Shown in pieces: positions 26,601 through 35,131 of a stretch of 64,000 bases of DNA. Numbering within the stretch: position 1 is the stretch's first letter; every line of letters begins with the position of its first letter. The translations under genes and the position numbers were made by a program. Under the pieces are notes generated by a model. The model worked only from the letters and a program-made list of their open reading frames with translations, ran no database searches and was not told the origin of the DNA. Source of the stretch: Aporhodopirellula rubra. Its GTDB lineage: Bacteria; Planctomycetota; Planctomycetia; Pirellulales; Pirellulaceae. Location: assembly GCF_014192335.1 (NCBI RefSeq), contig NZ_JACHXU010000001.1:186001-250000 (forward strand). Direction: 5' to 3'.

Positions 26601-27414
26601 TGCCGGCGAGTCTGGGCAGTCAAACCCGAGTGAGCCGAGGGAAAGATCGGGTGAAGGAGGGCAACAAGCGGACAGGCAACAGGAAAGCAGGCAGCAGGAA
26701 GGTGGACCACAACGTGGTGAGCAATCGGGAGAAGGTCAGCAGCAAGACGGACCGCCGGGAGATCCGCAGTCTGGAGAAACGCCGTCGGGGCAACGTTCAC
26801 CCGGAGAACTACGGGATGGCCAGTCACAACGTGGGGGAGATCAACGTGGTGACGGTCAACCCGGTGAAGGCGAACCGACCGGATCACGGTCTGGAGAAAA
26901 CGAAAACGAGCAAGCTGAACCGACAGCGCAGTCCGGGCAGAATCCAGGCGAAGGACAGGGCCAATCGACGCGGCAGAGTTCAGAAGAGCCAAATGGGCAA
27001 ATGCAACGAGGAACCGAGTCCAGAAACAGTTCAGCGAGTCGTAGTCGCAATGCCGCGAACGGGCCGAGTTCCTCTCCGATTAGCGGGGACGGGTTTCGCG
27101 AGTGGACGGATCAATTGAGAGACGTCGAAGAGATGGTCGATGATCCGGAGATTCGATCGCGGGCGGCACGAATTCGGGATCGGGCACGCGATGTTCGCGC
27201 CGACCTGATTCGACATGCGAAGGCACCGCAATGGGACATGGTCGAAGAAATGATCGCCAAACCGTTGCGTGAGCTACAACGCGATGTTCAAGAGGAATGG
27301 CTGCGGCGGTCAGCGGAAAAAAATGCCCTGGTGCCGATCGACCGTGACCCGGTGCCGAGTGAATACAGCGATGCCGTTCGAAGGTACTACGAACGACTGG
27401 GGAGTGGTCAGTGA
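23671..27414 (+). CDS. Giant membrane coiled-coil protein, DUF4175-like
   Basis: A 1247-residue protein. Three membrane helices lie near residues 24-42, 55-74 and 146-165. An Ig-like or beta-sandwich region follows (about 180-490, with EVRPFEEIFREGDPPP closing it). After that comes a very long Gln/Glu-rich coiled coil (about 500-950, e.g. KEEIERQLKRLRDQQQEMLR), then a Gly/Gln/Ser/Pro-rich disordered stretch (about 975-1120). A conserved helical tail ends it (RDVEEMVDDPEIRSRAARIR). The layout matches DUF4175-type proteins found with MoxR operons. The coiled coil is long enough to span tens of nanometres if extended. The next gene overlaps by 4 bp. It may be the structural strut of the complex; the function is unknown. 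Confidence 0.85.
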   Translation: MLENTLRNRLYQVARRFRQRLYWWNVAVIALVIAIVAALMLPSVTSGQMDAKSTATVLFAAAVVMSLIALVITARSYRNPARIAKAVETKYPTLQQRLITAVSVSDNPELRSGYLQQQVIREACDHSQQYAWTETVPRGQVLLSRLSGIGAVALMLGVLGIMVFETEPAQALLANNPHELLNDVTVSPGDTEVERGTNLLVTARFNGEFESLVPSEGELRVVLRDGSESRLPMKQNLLDPVLGGLVVSVGESFGYQVLTPNWASPMYSVEVFEYPSLVRSDASIRYPSYTKIDDKTIEDTRRVSAVEGTTLVWKFLLNKPVASATLLNQQGESVALNLNDDGATAESNEMVLKDSQRYTLELIDDQGRANKYPPELIVRTLPNQQPKLKTTAAGDVRVSPLEELTVTAESEDDFGIEKMGLTYTFAGNTQEVVLASDVGRTRKLSVEHLIEFESLKAEPDQLLTYYFWAEDVGPDGNPRRTQGDMYFAEVRPFEEIFREGDPPPGGQPSQPSENEQEAEKVAQSQKEIIGATWRVLRDGITSEFKSDVNLIAEAQHEQIEALDTLAENLQDEESLQYVSVARDAMETAVEELAAAESDDLEAHGRALAAEQLSYEGLLKLRAREFEVTRSQQQSQSSSSSSSAQQRQQQLNDLELEQDENRYETENQAQQNSAEEQQERETRQVLSRLRELAKRQEDINEQVAQLQSALEMAEDEKAKEEIERQLKRLRDQQQEMLREIDELDERMQSPENQSSMQEESEQLAQTRENVREASEALQQNDASKALSAGKRAERELESMRDEFRERAAGQFNDAVREMRDAASELDERQQDLSEQLQQQQNEPSPGLRAGTEQKELDQQIQSQRDRLRDLQEKMQETVEQAETAEPLLAESLYDSFRQTQQRQVDSRLEETSELLRNGFGEEAMQAETQANEGIRELKEGLQKAADSVLGDESEALRRAASELEQLSRDLEEEIREANAGESGQSNPSEPRERSGEGGQQADRQQESRQQEGGPQRGEQSGEGQQQDGPPGDPQSGETPSGQRSPGELRDGQSQRGGDQRGDGQPGEGEPTGSRSGENENEQAEPTAQSGQNPGEGQGQSTRQSSEEPNGQMQRGTESRNSSASRSRNAANGPSSSPISGDGFREWTDQLRDVEEMVDDPEIRSRAARIRDRARDVRADLIRHAKAPQWDMVEEMIAKPLRELQRDVQEEWLRRSAEKNALVPIDRDPVPSEYSDAVRRYYERLGSGQ

Positions 27415-29846
27415 TTTCAGGTAACTTCCCCGCATTGACGGACACGCTACCAATCGGATTAGGTGTGATTTGGGGATCACCGCAGTGGCTGATTCCCGCA
27501 TCGATTGTGGCCGTTTTACTGAGCGGAATGACGTTGTGGAATTATGCGAACAGTCGTTCGATGGGGAACCTTCGGTGGTTCGCGGCAACTCTCAAAATCG
27601 CCGCAATTGTGTTAGCAGCGATCTGTTTGTTGCAACCGATGCGAACCAGTGAGCACGCACGTCCGAAGGCCAATTTGCTGCCGATCTTGATTGATCAGAG
27701 TGAGAGCATGAGTATGAAGTTGTCGTCATCCTCAGGCTCAAGAGGCGAACGCATCGAAGACTTGGTAAACGATCAAAACGAATGGTTGCGTCGGATGGAG
27801 CAAGACTTCGACGTACGCGGATATCACTTTGCATCACGCGTTGCAAAAATCCCGTTCGGGACCGCCAATGATTTTGAATTGGAGACGACCAACGAAAACG
27901 CATCCAATTTGTCGACGAGTTTGGCATCGATCGGCGAACGATTTTCGGGACGGCCACTCGCGGGTGTGCTCTTGTTTACCGACGGCAACGCCACCGATTC
28001 GGCGGCATCGTTTGACTGGACGAGTGTCGGTTGTCCTGTCTATCCAGTTTTGCCAAGTGAATCCGACACGATGGCGGATATCCGAATTCGCGACATCACG
28101 GTGCGTCAGACTGATTTTGAATCGGCTCCCGTGTCGGTTCGGGTGCAGGTCGAGAGCACGGGGCACGACCGTGAATTGGTGGTATTGCTACAAGATCGAG
28201 AGCAACCCAAGTCGGTGCAGGAAACCAAACTGACGTTGCCTGACGGGGAAAGCGTTGGTGAAGTGACCTTTCAGTTTCGTCCTGATCAGCCGGGTTTGCG
28301 TTTTTTCACCGCAACTGTGTTCGCTGAACGTGATCGGGCCCTGTTTGAACTCGATGCCGACGAGGAGAGATTGTCTTCGAGTTCCGAGGCGACGCAGGTC
28401 AACAATCGACGGCTCGTCACTGTTGATCGCGATGCCGGGCCCTATCGCATCTTGTATGTTGCTGGACGACCGAATTGGGAGTTTAAGTTTTTGCGCCGTG
28501 CGATCTCGTCCGATGCTGAAATTCAGTTGGTCGGGTTGCTGCGAATCGCGAACAAAGAGCCCAAGTTCAGCTTTCGTGATCAAGGTGTTGCGGGAACGAA
28601 CTCGCTGTTCCGTGGTGTCGATGATCGAGAGGCGGAGTTGGCGCAGCAGTATGACGAACCGGTCATCATCCGAATGGGCGTTAAAGAGTCTGACGAATTG
28701 AGCGACGGGTTTCCGGAATCCGCTGACGAACTTTTCGCGTACCAAGCTGTGATTCTTGATGACATTGAACCTGAATTCTTCAGTGAAGATCAATTGTTGT
28801 TGTTGCGGCAATTCGTCAGTGTGCGAGGCGGAGGACTGTTGATGCTGGGTGGGCAAGAATCGTTTTCGGGAAAAGCGTTTGCCGACAGTACGCTCGGCGA
28901 GTTGTCTGCGGTATACGGCCCTCGTTCGAATCAAGAGAGGGCTGCATCAAACTATCAATTCACGATTACGCGAGAAGGAATGCTGGAGCCTTGGATTCGT
29001 CTCCGCGATAACGAGCGAGACGAAAACGCACGTGTGAATCAACTGCCGAATTTGACAACGGTGAATGCCGTTGGCGACGTGAAGCCGGGCGCTTTTGTTT
29101 TGGCGGAAGTGAGTGATGAGAACGGAGATACGACACCGGCAATCGTGGCTCAGCGTTTTGGTAAAGGCCGCACCGCCGCGATACCGGTGGGCGATTTGTG
29201 GCGGTGGTCAATGCATCGCTCAACGCAAGCAGACGAGAACGATCGAGACGATCCGGCGCAGATGTGGCGGCAGATGGCGCATTGGTTGGTCGGTGAAGTT
29301 CCTCGTCGAGTTGATGCACGCGTTGAGCAGAACGGCGAGTCTCAATCAGCCGTAGATCTGCTCGTTTCCGTCGTCGATGAAGCCTATTTACCTCTCGATA
29401 ATGCGAACGTCGAACTCACGGTCACTCCGATTGGATCTGAACCGATCGTGCTGAAAGCCACGTCTGACGATCAGAACGCAGGTGTGTACCGCGCGACCTA
29501 TTGGAGTGACCAGCCAGGTGCGTACCGCGTTGCGGCATCGGTGACCGGGCCGGATGAGGCGCCGATCGGGTTTGCCGAAACAGGGTGGGCGAGCGAACCT
29601 GAAGTCAAGGAATTTCAGAATGTCGGATTGAACCGTGAATTGCTCGAAACGATTGCCGAACAAACCGGTGGCAAGGTGGTGGACGACGACGAACTCGATG
29701 CGTTTGCCGCTGAGTTGCCCACGCAGAAGATGCCCGTCACGCAAACGTGGACGTATCCACTATGGCACTCCGGGTGGTGGATGACCGCAATGATCGGATG
29801 TTTGTGTACGGAATGGGGATTGAGGCGATGGAAAGGGATGGCATGA
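27411..29846 (+). CDS. Membrane vWA/GATase-like protein (second BatA-type member)
   Basis: An 811-residue membrane protein. Two N-terminal helices (about 28-44 and 58-76) precede a vWA-like domain with MIDAS residues in LIDQSESMSMK (Asp95, Ser97, Ser99) and FTDGNATDS. A glutamine-amidotransferase-like fold follows from about residue 345 (YRILYVAGRPNWEFKFLRRA, later FVSVRGGGLLMLGGQESFSG), without an obvious catalytic Cys at the elbow. A beta-rich segment comes next, then a C-terminal helix (WWMTAMIGCLCTEWGLRRW). It shares its plan with the first BatA-like protein of the operon, so the pair may form a heteromer. It overlaps both neighbours by 4 bp (ATGA), meaning tight translational coupling. 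Confidence 0.88.
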   Translation: MISGNFPALTDTLPIGLGVIWGSPQWLIPASIVAVLLSGMTLWNYANSRSMGNLRWFAATLKIAAIVLAAICLLQPMRTSEHARPKANLLPILIDQSESMSMKLSSSSGSRGERIEDLVNDQNEWLRRMEQDFDVRGYHFASRVAKIPFGTANDFELETTNENASNLSTSLASIGERFSGRPLAGVLLFTDGNATDSAASFDWTSVGCPVYPVLPSESDTMADIRIRDITVRQTDFESAPVSVRVQVESTGHDRELVVLLQDREQPKSVQETKLTLPDGESVGEVTFQFRPDQPGLRFFTATVFAERDRALFELDADEERLSSSSEATQVNNRRLVTVDRDAGPYRILYVAGRPNWEFKFLRRAISSDAEIQLVGLLRIANKEPKFSFRDQGVAGTNSLFRGVDDREAELAQQYDEPVIIRMGVKESDELSDGFPESADELFAYQAVILDDIEPEFFSEDQLLLLRQFVSVRGGGLLMLGGQESFSGKAFADSTLGELSAVYGPRSNQERAASNYQFTITREGMLEPWIRLRDNERDENARVNQLPNLTTVNAVGDVKPGAFVLAEVSDENGDTTPAIVAQRFGKGRTAAIPVGDLWRWSMHRSTQADENDRDDPAQMWRQMAHWLVGEVPRRVDARVEQNGESQSAVDLLVSVVDEAYLPLDNANVELTVTPIGSEPIVLKATSDDQNAGVYRATYWSDQPGAYRVAASVTGPDEAPIGFAETGWASEPEVKEFQNVGLNRELLETIAEQTGGKVVDDDELDAFAAELPTQKMPVTQTWTYPLWHSGWWMTAMIGCLCTEWGLRRWKGMA

Positions 29847-30865
29847 GCATGCGAGCGATGATCTTGATTTTGTTATCGTTAGCGACCGTGTTCTGCGAGC
29901 GTTCGGTCGTCGCGACGGAAGCAAGCGGTGCCGCCTCGACGGAGATCACCGTGGTTGTCGGCGCAGCAGGAACGAACGAGTACGCCGAGATGTTTTCGCA
30001 ATGGACCGAACACTGGAAGACAATCGCGAAGCGTGCGGGCGTGCCGATCGTCACGATCGGTGATGCAAAGTCCGAAACGAGCGACCGCCAAACATTGGAA
30101 ACGCGTTTGCAGGCGATTCGAGATTCTCAGGCAACGCACTGGATTGTTTTGATTGGGCATGGCACGTATCAACGCGGCGTGTCCAAATTCAATCTTCGAG
30201 GCCCCGACGTTGCGGCCGAGGAAATAGCGGAATGGTTGAAGAGTCAGGATAACGGCGCGGACGATTTAGACACCCGTGGGCCGATGGTCATTGTCAATTG
30301 CACTTCATCCAGTGGGCCCTTTGTTAACGCTCTCTCAGCACCGGGGCGTGTGATTGTGACGGCTACCCAATCGGGAACCGAGCAGAACTTTGCGAGGTTT
30401 GGGAAGTTCTTTACCGACGCATTGCGTTCGAGCGATTCCGATCTGGATCATGACCGAGAGGTTTCTGTTTTGGAGGCATTTCTCAGTGCTAGCAAACAGA
30501 CACAGCGGTTCTATGATACCGAAGCACGGATCGCCACGGAGCACGCATTGATCGATGATAACGGTGATGGTTTGGGTACGCGGGCGGAGGCTTTTCGAGG
30601 TACACGTCCGATTGCGATGGCGAAAGATGGCGCGGAGGTCGATGGCAAAGCCGCGAGACGTATTACGTTGGCGGTGGGAGATGAGTCGTCGGACACAAAG
30701 CCGGTGCTGTTGTCGAAAGAACAAACCGTCGCTCGCGACCAACTCGAACTGAAAGTCGAGGCGTTACGGGATAAGAAGGATGCGATGAGCGAAGCGGACT
30801 ATTACAGCGAGCTTGAATCGTTAATGGTTGAACTCGCTAAAATCTATCATCCGGCATCAGAGTGA
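29843..30865 (+). CDS. Secreted clan-CD (legumain/caspase-like) protease-like protein
   Basis: A 340-residue protein, last in the operon. ATG 29843 overlaps the previous TGA. The signal peptide is RAMILILLSLATVFCERSVV. The clan-CD pattern is a strand ending in His-Gly (HWIVLIGHGTY, His106) and a later strand ending in Cys (MVIVNCTSSSGPF, Cys153), followed by APGRVIVTATQSGTEQNFAR. Spacing and context fit the legumain (C13)/caspase fold, with His106 and Cys153 as the predicted dyad. The C-terminal 90 residues are helical. It would act in the periplasm, beside the HExxH protein that opens the operon. Its target and activation are unknown. Its 3' end overlaps the convergent DUF1853 gene by 9 bp. 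Confidence 0.78.
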   Translation: MSMRAMILILLSLATVFCERSVVATEASGAASTEITVVVGAAGTNEYAEMFSQWTEHWKTIAKRAGVPIVTIGDAKSETSDRQTLETRLQAIRDSQATHWIVLIGHGTYQRGVSKFNLRGPDVAAEEIAEWLKSQDNGADDLDTRGPMVIVNCTSSSGPFVNALSAPGRVIVTATQSGTEQNFARFGKFFTDALRSSDSDLDHDREVSVLEAFLSASKQTQRFYDTEARIATEHALIDDNGDGLGTRAEAFRGTRPIAMAKDGAEVDGKAARRITLAVGDESSDTKPVLLSKEQTVARDQLELKVEALRDKKDAMSEADYYSELESLMVELAKIYHPASE

Positions 30866-31723
30866 CTTCTTCCCGGTCGGTGTTTCGCTAGGCAGCGGCC
30901 AATCATCGGGGATGATGAAGAAGCGGTCCGTTTCAGTGTCTGTCTCGTTGCCCGCGTTGTACTGACTTATCAATACGGGCGTTGGATATTCGGCGAAGTG
31001 GTTGCGAACGGCAGCCTGAGCGTCGGTGAGTGATCGCAATCGCGGGTCGTCAGTTTCGTAGTGGCACTCAGATAGCCAGAATGGTTTGCGCAGGATGTGA
31101 TAACGGACATCGGCTGTGTTTGCCTGGTCGTTCCATTGCTGCAGACAAAGGATGCTCCCTGTTAGGTGGTCCGCTGACATTCGGGGCGGAAGGTGTGGCG
31201 GTGCCGGAGCGTCGTGTTCGTAAAAGATTCGGCCTTTGACAAATGCCTCGCGATGGACGACATCTGGAACGTGCTCGACGCTCAGAGGTAATTGATGCGA
31301 GAAAAGTCGATGCATCTTTCGCTCAAAAGTGTCTCGAACGTTTGGGCCGATGAAGTGACTTCCTAGAACGGCGTGGTCCGGTTGATATAGATAGAATTTG
31401 ACTGCGGCTTCGATGTGAACGAGTTGGTTCTGTTCGTCGCGATACAGGAAGTCAATTTCGCCGAGGGTTCGCTGTTCGGAGTGGATCTGCAGGTTGTGGG
31501 CGACGATGTCTGCTCTTCGAACATGTTTCAACCAATAATGCAGTAAGCGTTCGAAGTAGTATCCGACCTTGCGCGATGGTCGGTCGGAGAAAAAGGCGAC
31601 CAAATGGTTAACGTCAATTTGATCGGCTGTGATCCGCGTGGGTACCCGTTGCGAATCAATTAGCGACGGACTGTTGACTGTCCACAGTAGGTCTCGAAGG
31701 AGTTGTTCTTGGTTCGCTGACAT
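30857..31723 (-). CDS. DUF1853 family protein
   Basis: A 288-residue cytoplasmic protein starting MSANQEQLLRDLLWTVNSPS. A longer frame to 31777 adds residues without family similarity. DUF1853 features are the opening RDLLWTVNSPSLI, KVGYYFERLLHYWLKH, a nuclease-like core HSEQRTLGEIDFLYRDEQNQ then LVHIEAAVKFYLY, and a C-terminal part ending HFAEYPTPVLISQY. The E-I-D...E-x-x-x-K arrangement (GEIDFLY, EAAVKFYL) is the pattern of PD-(D/E)xK nucleases, so a nuclease-like fold is plausible, though no activity is known for this family. Convergent with the protease-like gene, overlapping it by 9 bp. Confidence 0.85.
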   Translation of the reverse strand: MSANQEQLLRDLLWTVNSPSLIDSQRVPTRITADQIDVNHLVAFFSDRPSRKVGYYFERLLHYWLKHVRRADIVAHNLQIHSEQRTLGEIDFLYRDEQNQLVHIEAAVKFYLYQPDHAVLGSHFIGPNVRDTFERKMHRLFSHQLPLSVEHVPDVVHREAFVKGRIFYEHDAPAPPHLPPRMSADHLTGSILCLQQWNDQANTADVRYHILRKPFWLSECHYETDDPRLRSLTDAQAAVRNHFAEYPTPVLISQYNAGNETDTETDRFFIIPDDWPLPSETPTGKKSL

Positions 31724-32025
31724 TGCTACAGAAATTTGGGCGTCCGACGCCGTTCCAGGGAAGCCAAGGGAAAACATATGAGATTAATTATTTGAACATT
31801 TTCAGGGCAGTGTCGCGGGAGTATTCTGCAATGGACACTCGCATTGTCAAATCGTATCGCGCATTAGTGCATCGAGCGGAGTTCGTCGGGCAAGGCAGAC
31901 GCGACGACGCAAAGACGTCAATATGAGATGGGCGTACGCTGTTGCGAAGGCTGGCGTTCGACAATAGAAAGGGCGTTGATGTTTGGGGCCGCGATTATCT
32001 CTAACGCGCCTGTCCACGTTCGCGA
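31724..32025. other. Intergenic region, no gene seen
   Basis: About 300 bp upstream of the DUF1853 gene and downstream of the DJ-1-like gene, both on the minus strand. A short frame at 31723-31926 shows no family features. The AT-rich part near 31770-31805 may hold the DUF1853 promoter. No clear hairpin was found. Confidence 0.4.
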
Positions 32026-33564
32026 TTACTGAGTGAGGTATTTCGCGAGAGTTGCGCCGAAGAGTGTGGCGGAATTGTCGTCTTCGCCCGTGAGAATTTT
32101 GCCGTCGATCATGACATCATCGGCAGACGTTCGCGGGTTGCCGATCGATCGAGCGGGAGACAGTTGTGCTCCATTCGTCTGTGCATTCCATCGTGAAAGT
32201 GGTTGGTCACGACGACCGTTGTAGGTGCCCGAAGGGCTTTGCCGCGGAGATGCAACGACACGTTTTCCCTGCAGAAGACTGCGCCCGTTGACCCGTGCCC
32301 AAGCCAGTACCGATACGCCGTGGCACAACGCGCCGACATACTTATCCTGCTCAATGAAGTCACTGAGCAGGCGGTTGACGGCAGCTTTCGTTTGCGGGTC
32401 ACCATTGTAGACGCGATTCGAGTAGGAACCTTGGAAGGCGTATTGGTACATCGAGGATCCCCAACCGCCGGAGAACATGATCGCGTCGTAGTCGGATGCG
32501 TCCGCATCAGCGATCGCAAGATCCGGCATGACGTTGCCACTGCCCTGTTGCCCTGAATTACCGTGTGGACGACAGGTGGTCTTGCGTCCTGCGGCCACGT
32601 CGACGGTGATTCCGGCACGTTCGAGTTCCCGGCGAGGTTCAATGTACTCGCGATAGAAGAAGTCTTGGTTTGCGATAACGAGCAGGACTCGTTTTTGGGT
32701 TGAACTCGGCCGACGCGTTGCTGGGATGGCCGGCGACGGTTGGTCGGGGGACGACGGGGGACGTGAACCCGGTGTCGATGAGGTGCTTGCATCGGGCGAT
32801 GTTTCACTGGATGCTATTTCACTGGGCGATGTTTCACTGGGCGATGTTTCACCGGGCGTCATTTCACGGGGGGACGTCATCGCGGTTCGTGATGATGCAG
32901 CGGTTTGATCGGATGAACCAAGTGGTGTCGAGAGTGACCGGCCGCCATTGATCGTGCGGACTTCAATTTGGTGGAACGTTGTGTCAGACGCGTATGCCCC
33001 CACCCCCAGGGATTTCGAATCGGGAATTTCCCACACTCTCGGTACCGTGAGTCGCTTCCCTGCGAGTGTAATTTCGGCGATTACGTTGCCGTCGAGCAGA
33101 CCACGCACTCGGTCGTGACGCACTTCTACGAGAGCCGTGTAGGTCCGGCCGTTCACCAATGCTTGGTTGTCTCTGCGAGTTGAGTTTTGTTGAATGGTTT
33201 CCCCGTTGATGCTTTGGATGCCGGCCATGTGTTGGCCCCACGCGTCGACCTCGAAGCAGGCTTGTCCGTGGTCGGTCACGAAGAACAATGCGATGGAATG
33301 AACGCCTGAGTTGCGAGTGAATTTGACGCGAAAGTCATACTCCCATTTGGGGTGGAATGGCAGCGACAGTATCGCGGCACCGGCGGCGGTGGTGGAAATG
33401 GCAGTATCTGATTTTTGCCACCTTCCTGACACGGTGTTCTGGTTGACGTCGACGCGTTCAATGAGATCGTTCCACGAATCGGATTGTTGTGCAAAACAGG
33501 GGGCGGGAAAGCCCACAAGTAAGATGGCGACAAGGAATGCGTTTGCCGTTTGCATGAGGATCAC
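32026..33564 (-). CDS. Exported DJ-1/PfpI-type protein with beta-sandwich N-terminus
   Basis: A 512-residue secreted protein. The signal peptide is [20 protein letters not shown]. Residues about 30-215 resemble a DUF1080/LamG-type beta-sandwich ([39 protein letters not shown]). A Ser/Thr/Pro/Glu linker (about 230-300) contains degenerate pentapeptides of the PSETS kind. The C-terminal DJ-1/PfpI domain has [20 protein letters not shown], a Glu in that early loop, and the nucleophile elbow [12 protein letters not shown] with its Cys. Such domains are amidases, deglycases or chaperone-like; an exported, sugar-binding-like fusion is unusual. The gene is monocistronic. Function is unknown. Confidence 0.82.
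   Translation of the reverse strand: MILMQTANAFLVAILLVGFPAPCFAQQSDSWNDLIERVDVNQNTVSGRWQKSDTAISTTAAGAAILSLPFHPKWEYDFRVKFTRNSGVHSIALFFVTDHGQACFEVDAWGQHMAGIQSINGETIQQNSTRRDNQALVNGRTYTALVEVRHDRVRGLLDGNVIAEITLAGKRLTVPRVWEIPDSKSLGVGAYASDTTFHQIEVRTINGGRSLSTPLGSSDQTAASSRTAMTSPREMTPGETSPSETSPSEIASSETSPDASTSSTPGSRPPSSPDQPSPAIPATRRPSSTQKRVLLVIANQDFFYREYIEPRRELERAGITVDVAAGRKTTCRPHGNSGQQGSGNVMPDLAIADADASDYDAIMFSGGWGSSMYQYAFQGSYSNRVYNGDPQTKAAVNRLLSDFIEQDKYVGALCHGVSVLAWARVNGRSLLQGKRVVASPRQSPSGTYNGRRDQPLSRWNAQTNGAQLSPARSIGNPRTSADDVMIDGKILTGEDDNSATLFGATLAKYLTQ
32802..32876. repeat. Five 15-bp tandem repeats inside the DJ-1-like gene
   Basis: Units begin TTTCAC at 32802, 32817, 32832, 32847 and 32862. The second and third are identical (TTTCACTGGGCGATG); the others differ at a few positions. 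On the minus strand each unit encodes five residues of the PSETS type, so a change in copy number would keep the frame and only alter the linker length. Confidence 0.8.
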
Positions 33565-33773
33565 TTTAGGGCGGCGACGTGGGGAAAAGATCGCGAGTCA
33601 CGGGGGACGTTGGCAACAAGCGAGCCGGTGAGGTCCAGTATTCGAGACAACTCATCTTAATGGCTACGTGCGTCGAGTGCGCCGTTTTTGGGTGTGATCT
33701 GGTACCCTTCGGCTGGCGTGGCTCGATTTCAAATGCCCCGGTGCATCGACGGCATCCGTCAGCGATGCGGTCC

Positions 33774-34670
33774 TTACCGCGTTCCCCACTCGCGGATTTT
33801 GGGGAGATTCCAGTACAGAAACCAGTTGTAGAATCGTCTCGGCAAGATGCGTCGTAATAGTGAAAAGAGTAACGCGTCGATGCCTCCGTACACTCGCAGT
33901 GGAGGCGATCGATGGCGGATGACTTTGATAACCTTGGCGGCAACTGATTCGGGAGTCGCGGGGGCTCGGTGCATCGCTCTTTCGATGAACCGCTCCATGT
34001 GATGGTAGTGTTCGTGGTACGGGTTGGCGGGGTCTGCCGAAGCTTCGGCGCTCTTGATGGTGTAGGGAACTTTCTCGAACGCATCTGAACGCATGAATCC
34101 AGGTTGGATCAACGTGACGGAGACGTTCCATGGTTTCAGTTCGTAGAAGAGTGCTTCACTGGCACCTTCGAGAGCAAATTTGGATGCTGAGTATACGGAC
34201 ATGGTGGGCATCGCCATCATGCCACCGACCGAAGAGATGTTGATGATTTTTCCCGATCGCCGTGCTCGCATGCCGGGCAAAACGCAACGTGCTAGTTCCA
34301 GTGGCGATCGGAAATTGATGTTCATTTGATGCAACCGTTCCGGTTCGGTCACGTGTTCAACGCAGGATCGATACGCCACACCAGCGTTGTTGATTAGGAT
34401 GTCGACTCCGCCTAACTTTGATTCGATTTCATCGACGACGGCGTGTCGTTGTTGCGAATCCGTGACATCGAGAGGGCGAATCCAGAGCCCATCACGCTCC
34501 ACGATGTCATTGCTTCGAAACCGACCCAGCGATTTGGGGCGTGCTGTTAGAACAAGGTGCAGCTTCGCATGCCGTTGTTCATGGATCAGAAGACGGGCGA
34601 TGGCAAGCCCCAGGCCGACGGAAGCCCCGGTAACAAGAACCACCTGATGCCGATTACTTTTTCGATTCAT
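33774..34670 (-). CDS. Short-chain dehydrogenase/reductase, membrane-associated type
   Basis: A 298-residue SDR. The cofactor motif is TGASVGLG near residue 15, NNAG lies at about residue 95, the catalytic Ser is in NISSVGG and the Tyr-Lys pair in YSASKFALEG. VTLIQPGFMRSD follows the active site. The C-terminus is longer than in classical SDRs and carries a hydrophobic, basic segment (LLFSLLRRILPRRFYNWFLY) likely to lie on or in the membrane, as in SDRs acting on lipids such as ketosphinganine- or acyl-reductases. The substrate is not deducible. It follows the hypothetical gene at 34718 on the same strand by 47 bp, so the two may be co-transcribed. Confidence 0.88.
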   Translation of the reverse strand: MNRKSNRHQVVLVTGASVGLGLAIARLLIHEQRHAKLHLVLTARPKSLGRFRSNDIVERDGLWIRPLDVTDSQQRHAVVDEIESKLGGVDILINNAGVAYRSCVEHVTEPERLHQMNINFRSPLELARCVLPGMRARRSGKIINISSVGGMMAMPTMSVYSASKFALEGASEALFYELKPWNVSVTLIQPGFMRSDAFEKVPYTIKSAEASADPANPYHEHYHHMERFIERAMHRAPATPESVAAKVIKVIRHRSPPLRVYGGIDALLFSLLRRILPRRFYNWFLYWNLPKIREWGTR

Positions 34671-34717
34671 AGACGATGTACATCAGGCCGCGTTCATCGT
34701 CACAGGAGGCATTGGAT

Positions 34718-35131
34718 TCAGCGGGGCAGCAAATTCGAGATGCGGTTGTGGTCGCTTGTCGTCGAGACGTCGCAACAACTCACTGTTCCGAGTAGACCGA
34801 CCGTGAAATCATTCTCGGTGTCACGGTGCTCGAGTGTGAAACGCATCCCACCCCGAGGTAGCAAGTCGGTTTCTTCAGCCGTAAGCCGTAGACGCCAAAT
34901 GCCACCGAGTTTGAATTCGCATCGGTGTGGATCGGTAATCTCCAAAACTACGAGTTGGTCGACGAACTGGCTGTAGATGCGGAACCGAGGTTCGTGCCCA
35001 ACCCAATTGACCGACGTTCGATTGGTGTCCATCAATTGGAAGGAAACATCCAGCGGTTTTCCGGGATGAACGCGAAACCACGAAAGACGCGACCGGCTCT
35101 TTCCCGGCAATCGTTTGGCGCGAATGGTCAT
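34718..35131 (-). CDS. Hypothetical protein, beta-rich
   Basis: A 137-residue protein if started at ATG 35131 (MTIRAKRLPGKSRSRLSWFR); a TTG at 35179 would add 16 residues. I recognise no family. It has an alternating hydrophobic pattern suggesting a beta-sandwich: PGKPLDVSFQLMDTNRTS, RFRIYSQFVDQLVVLEITDP, FKLGGIWRLRLTAEETDLLP and FTLEHRDTENDFTVGLLGTV. There is no signal peptide or membrane helix. Codon and residue usage look like a real gene rather than a shadow, and it sits 47 bp upstream of the SDR on the same strand. Confidence 0.5.
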   Translation of the reverse strand: MTIRAKRLPGKSRSRLSWFRVHPGKPLDVSFQLMDTNRTSVNWVGHEPRFRIYSQFVDQLVVLEITDPHRCEFKLGGIWRLRLTAEETDLLPRGGMRFTLEHRDTENDFTVGLLGTVSCCDVSTTSDHNRISNLLPR

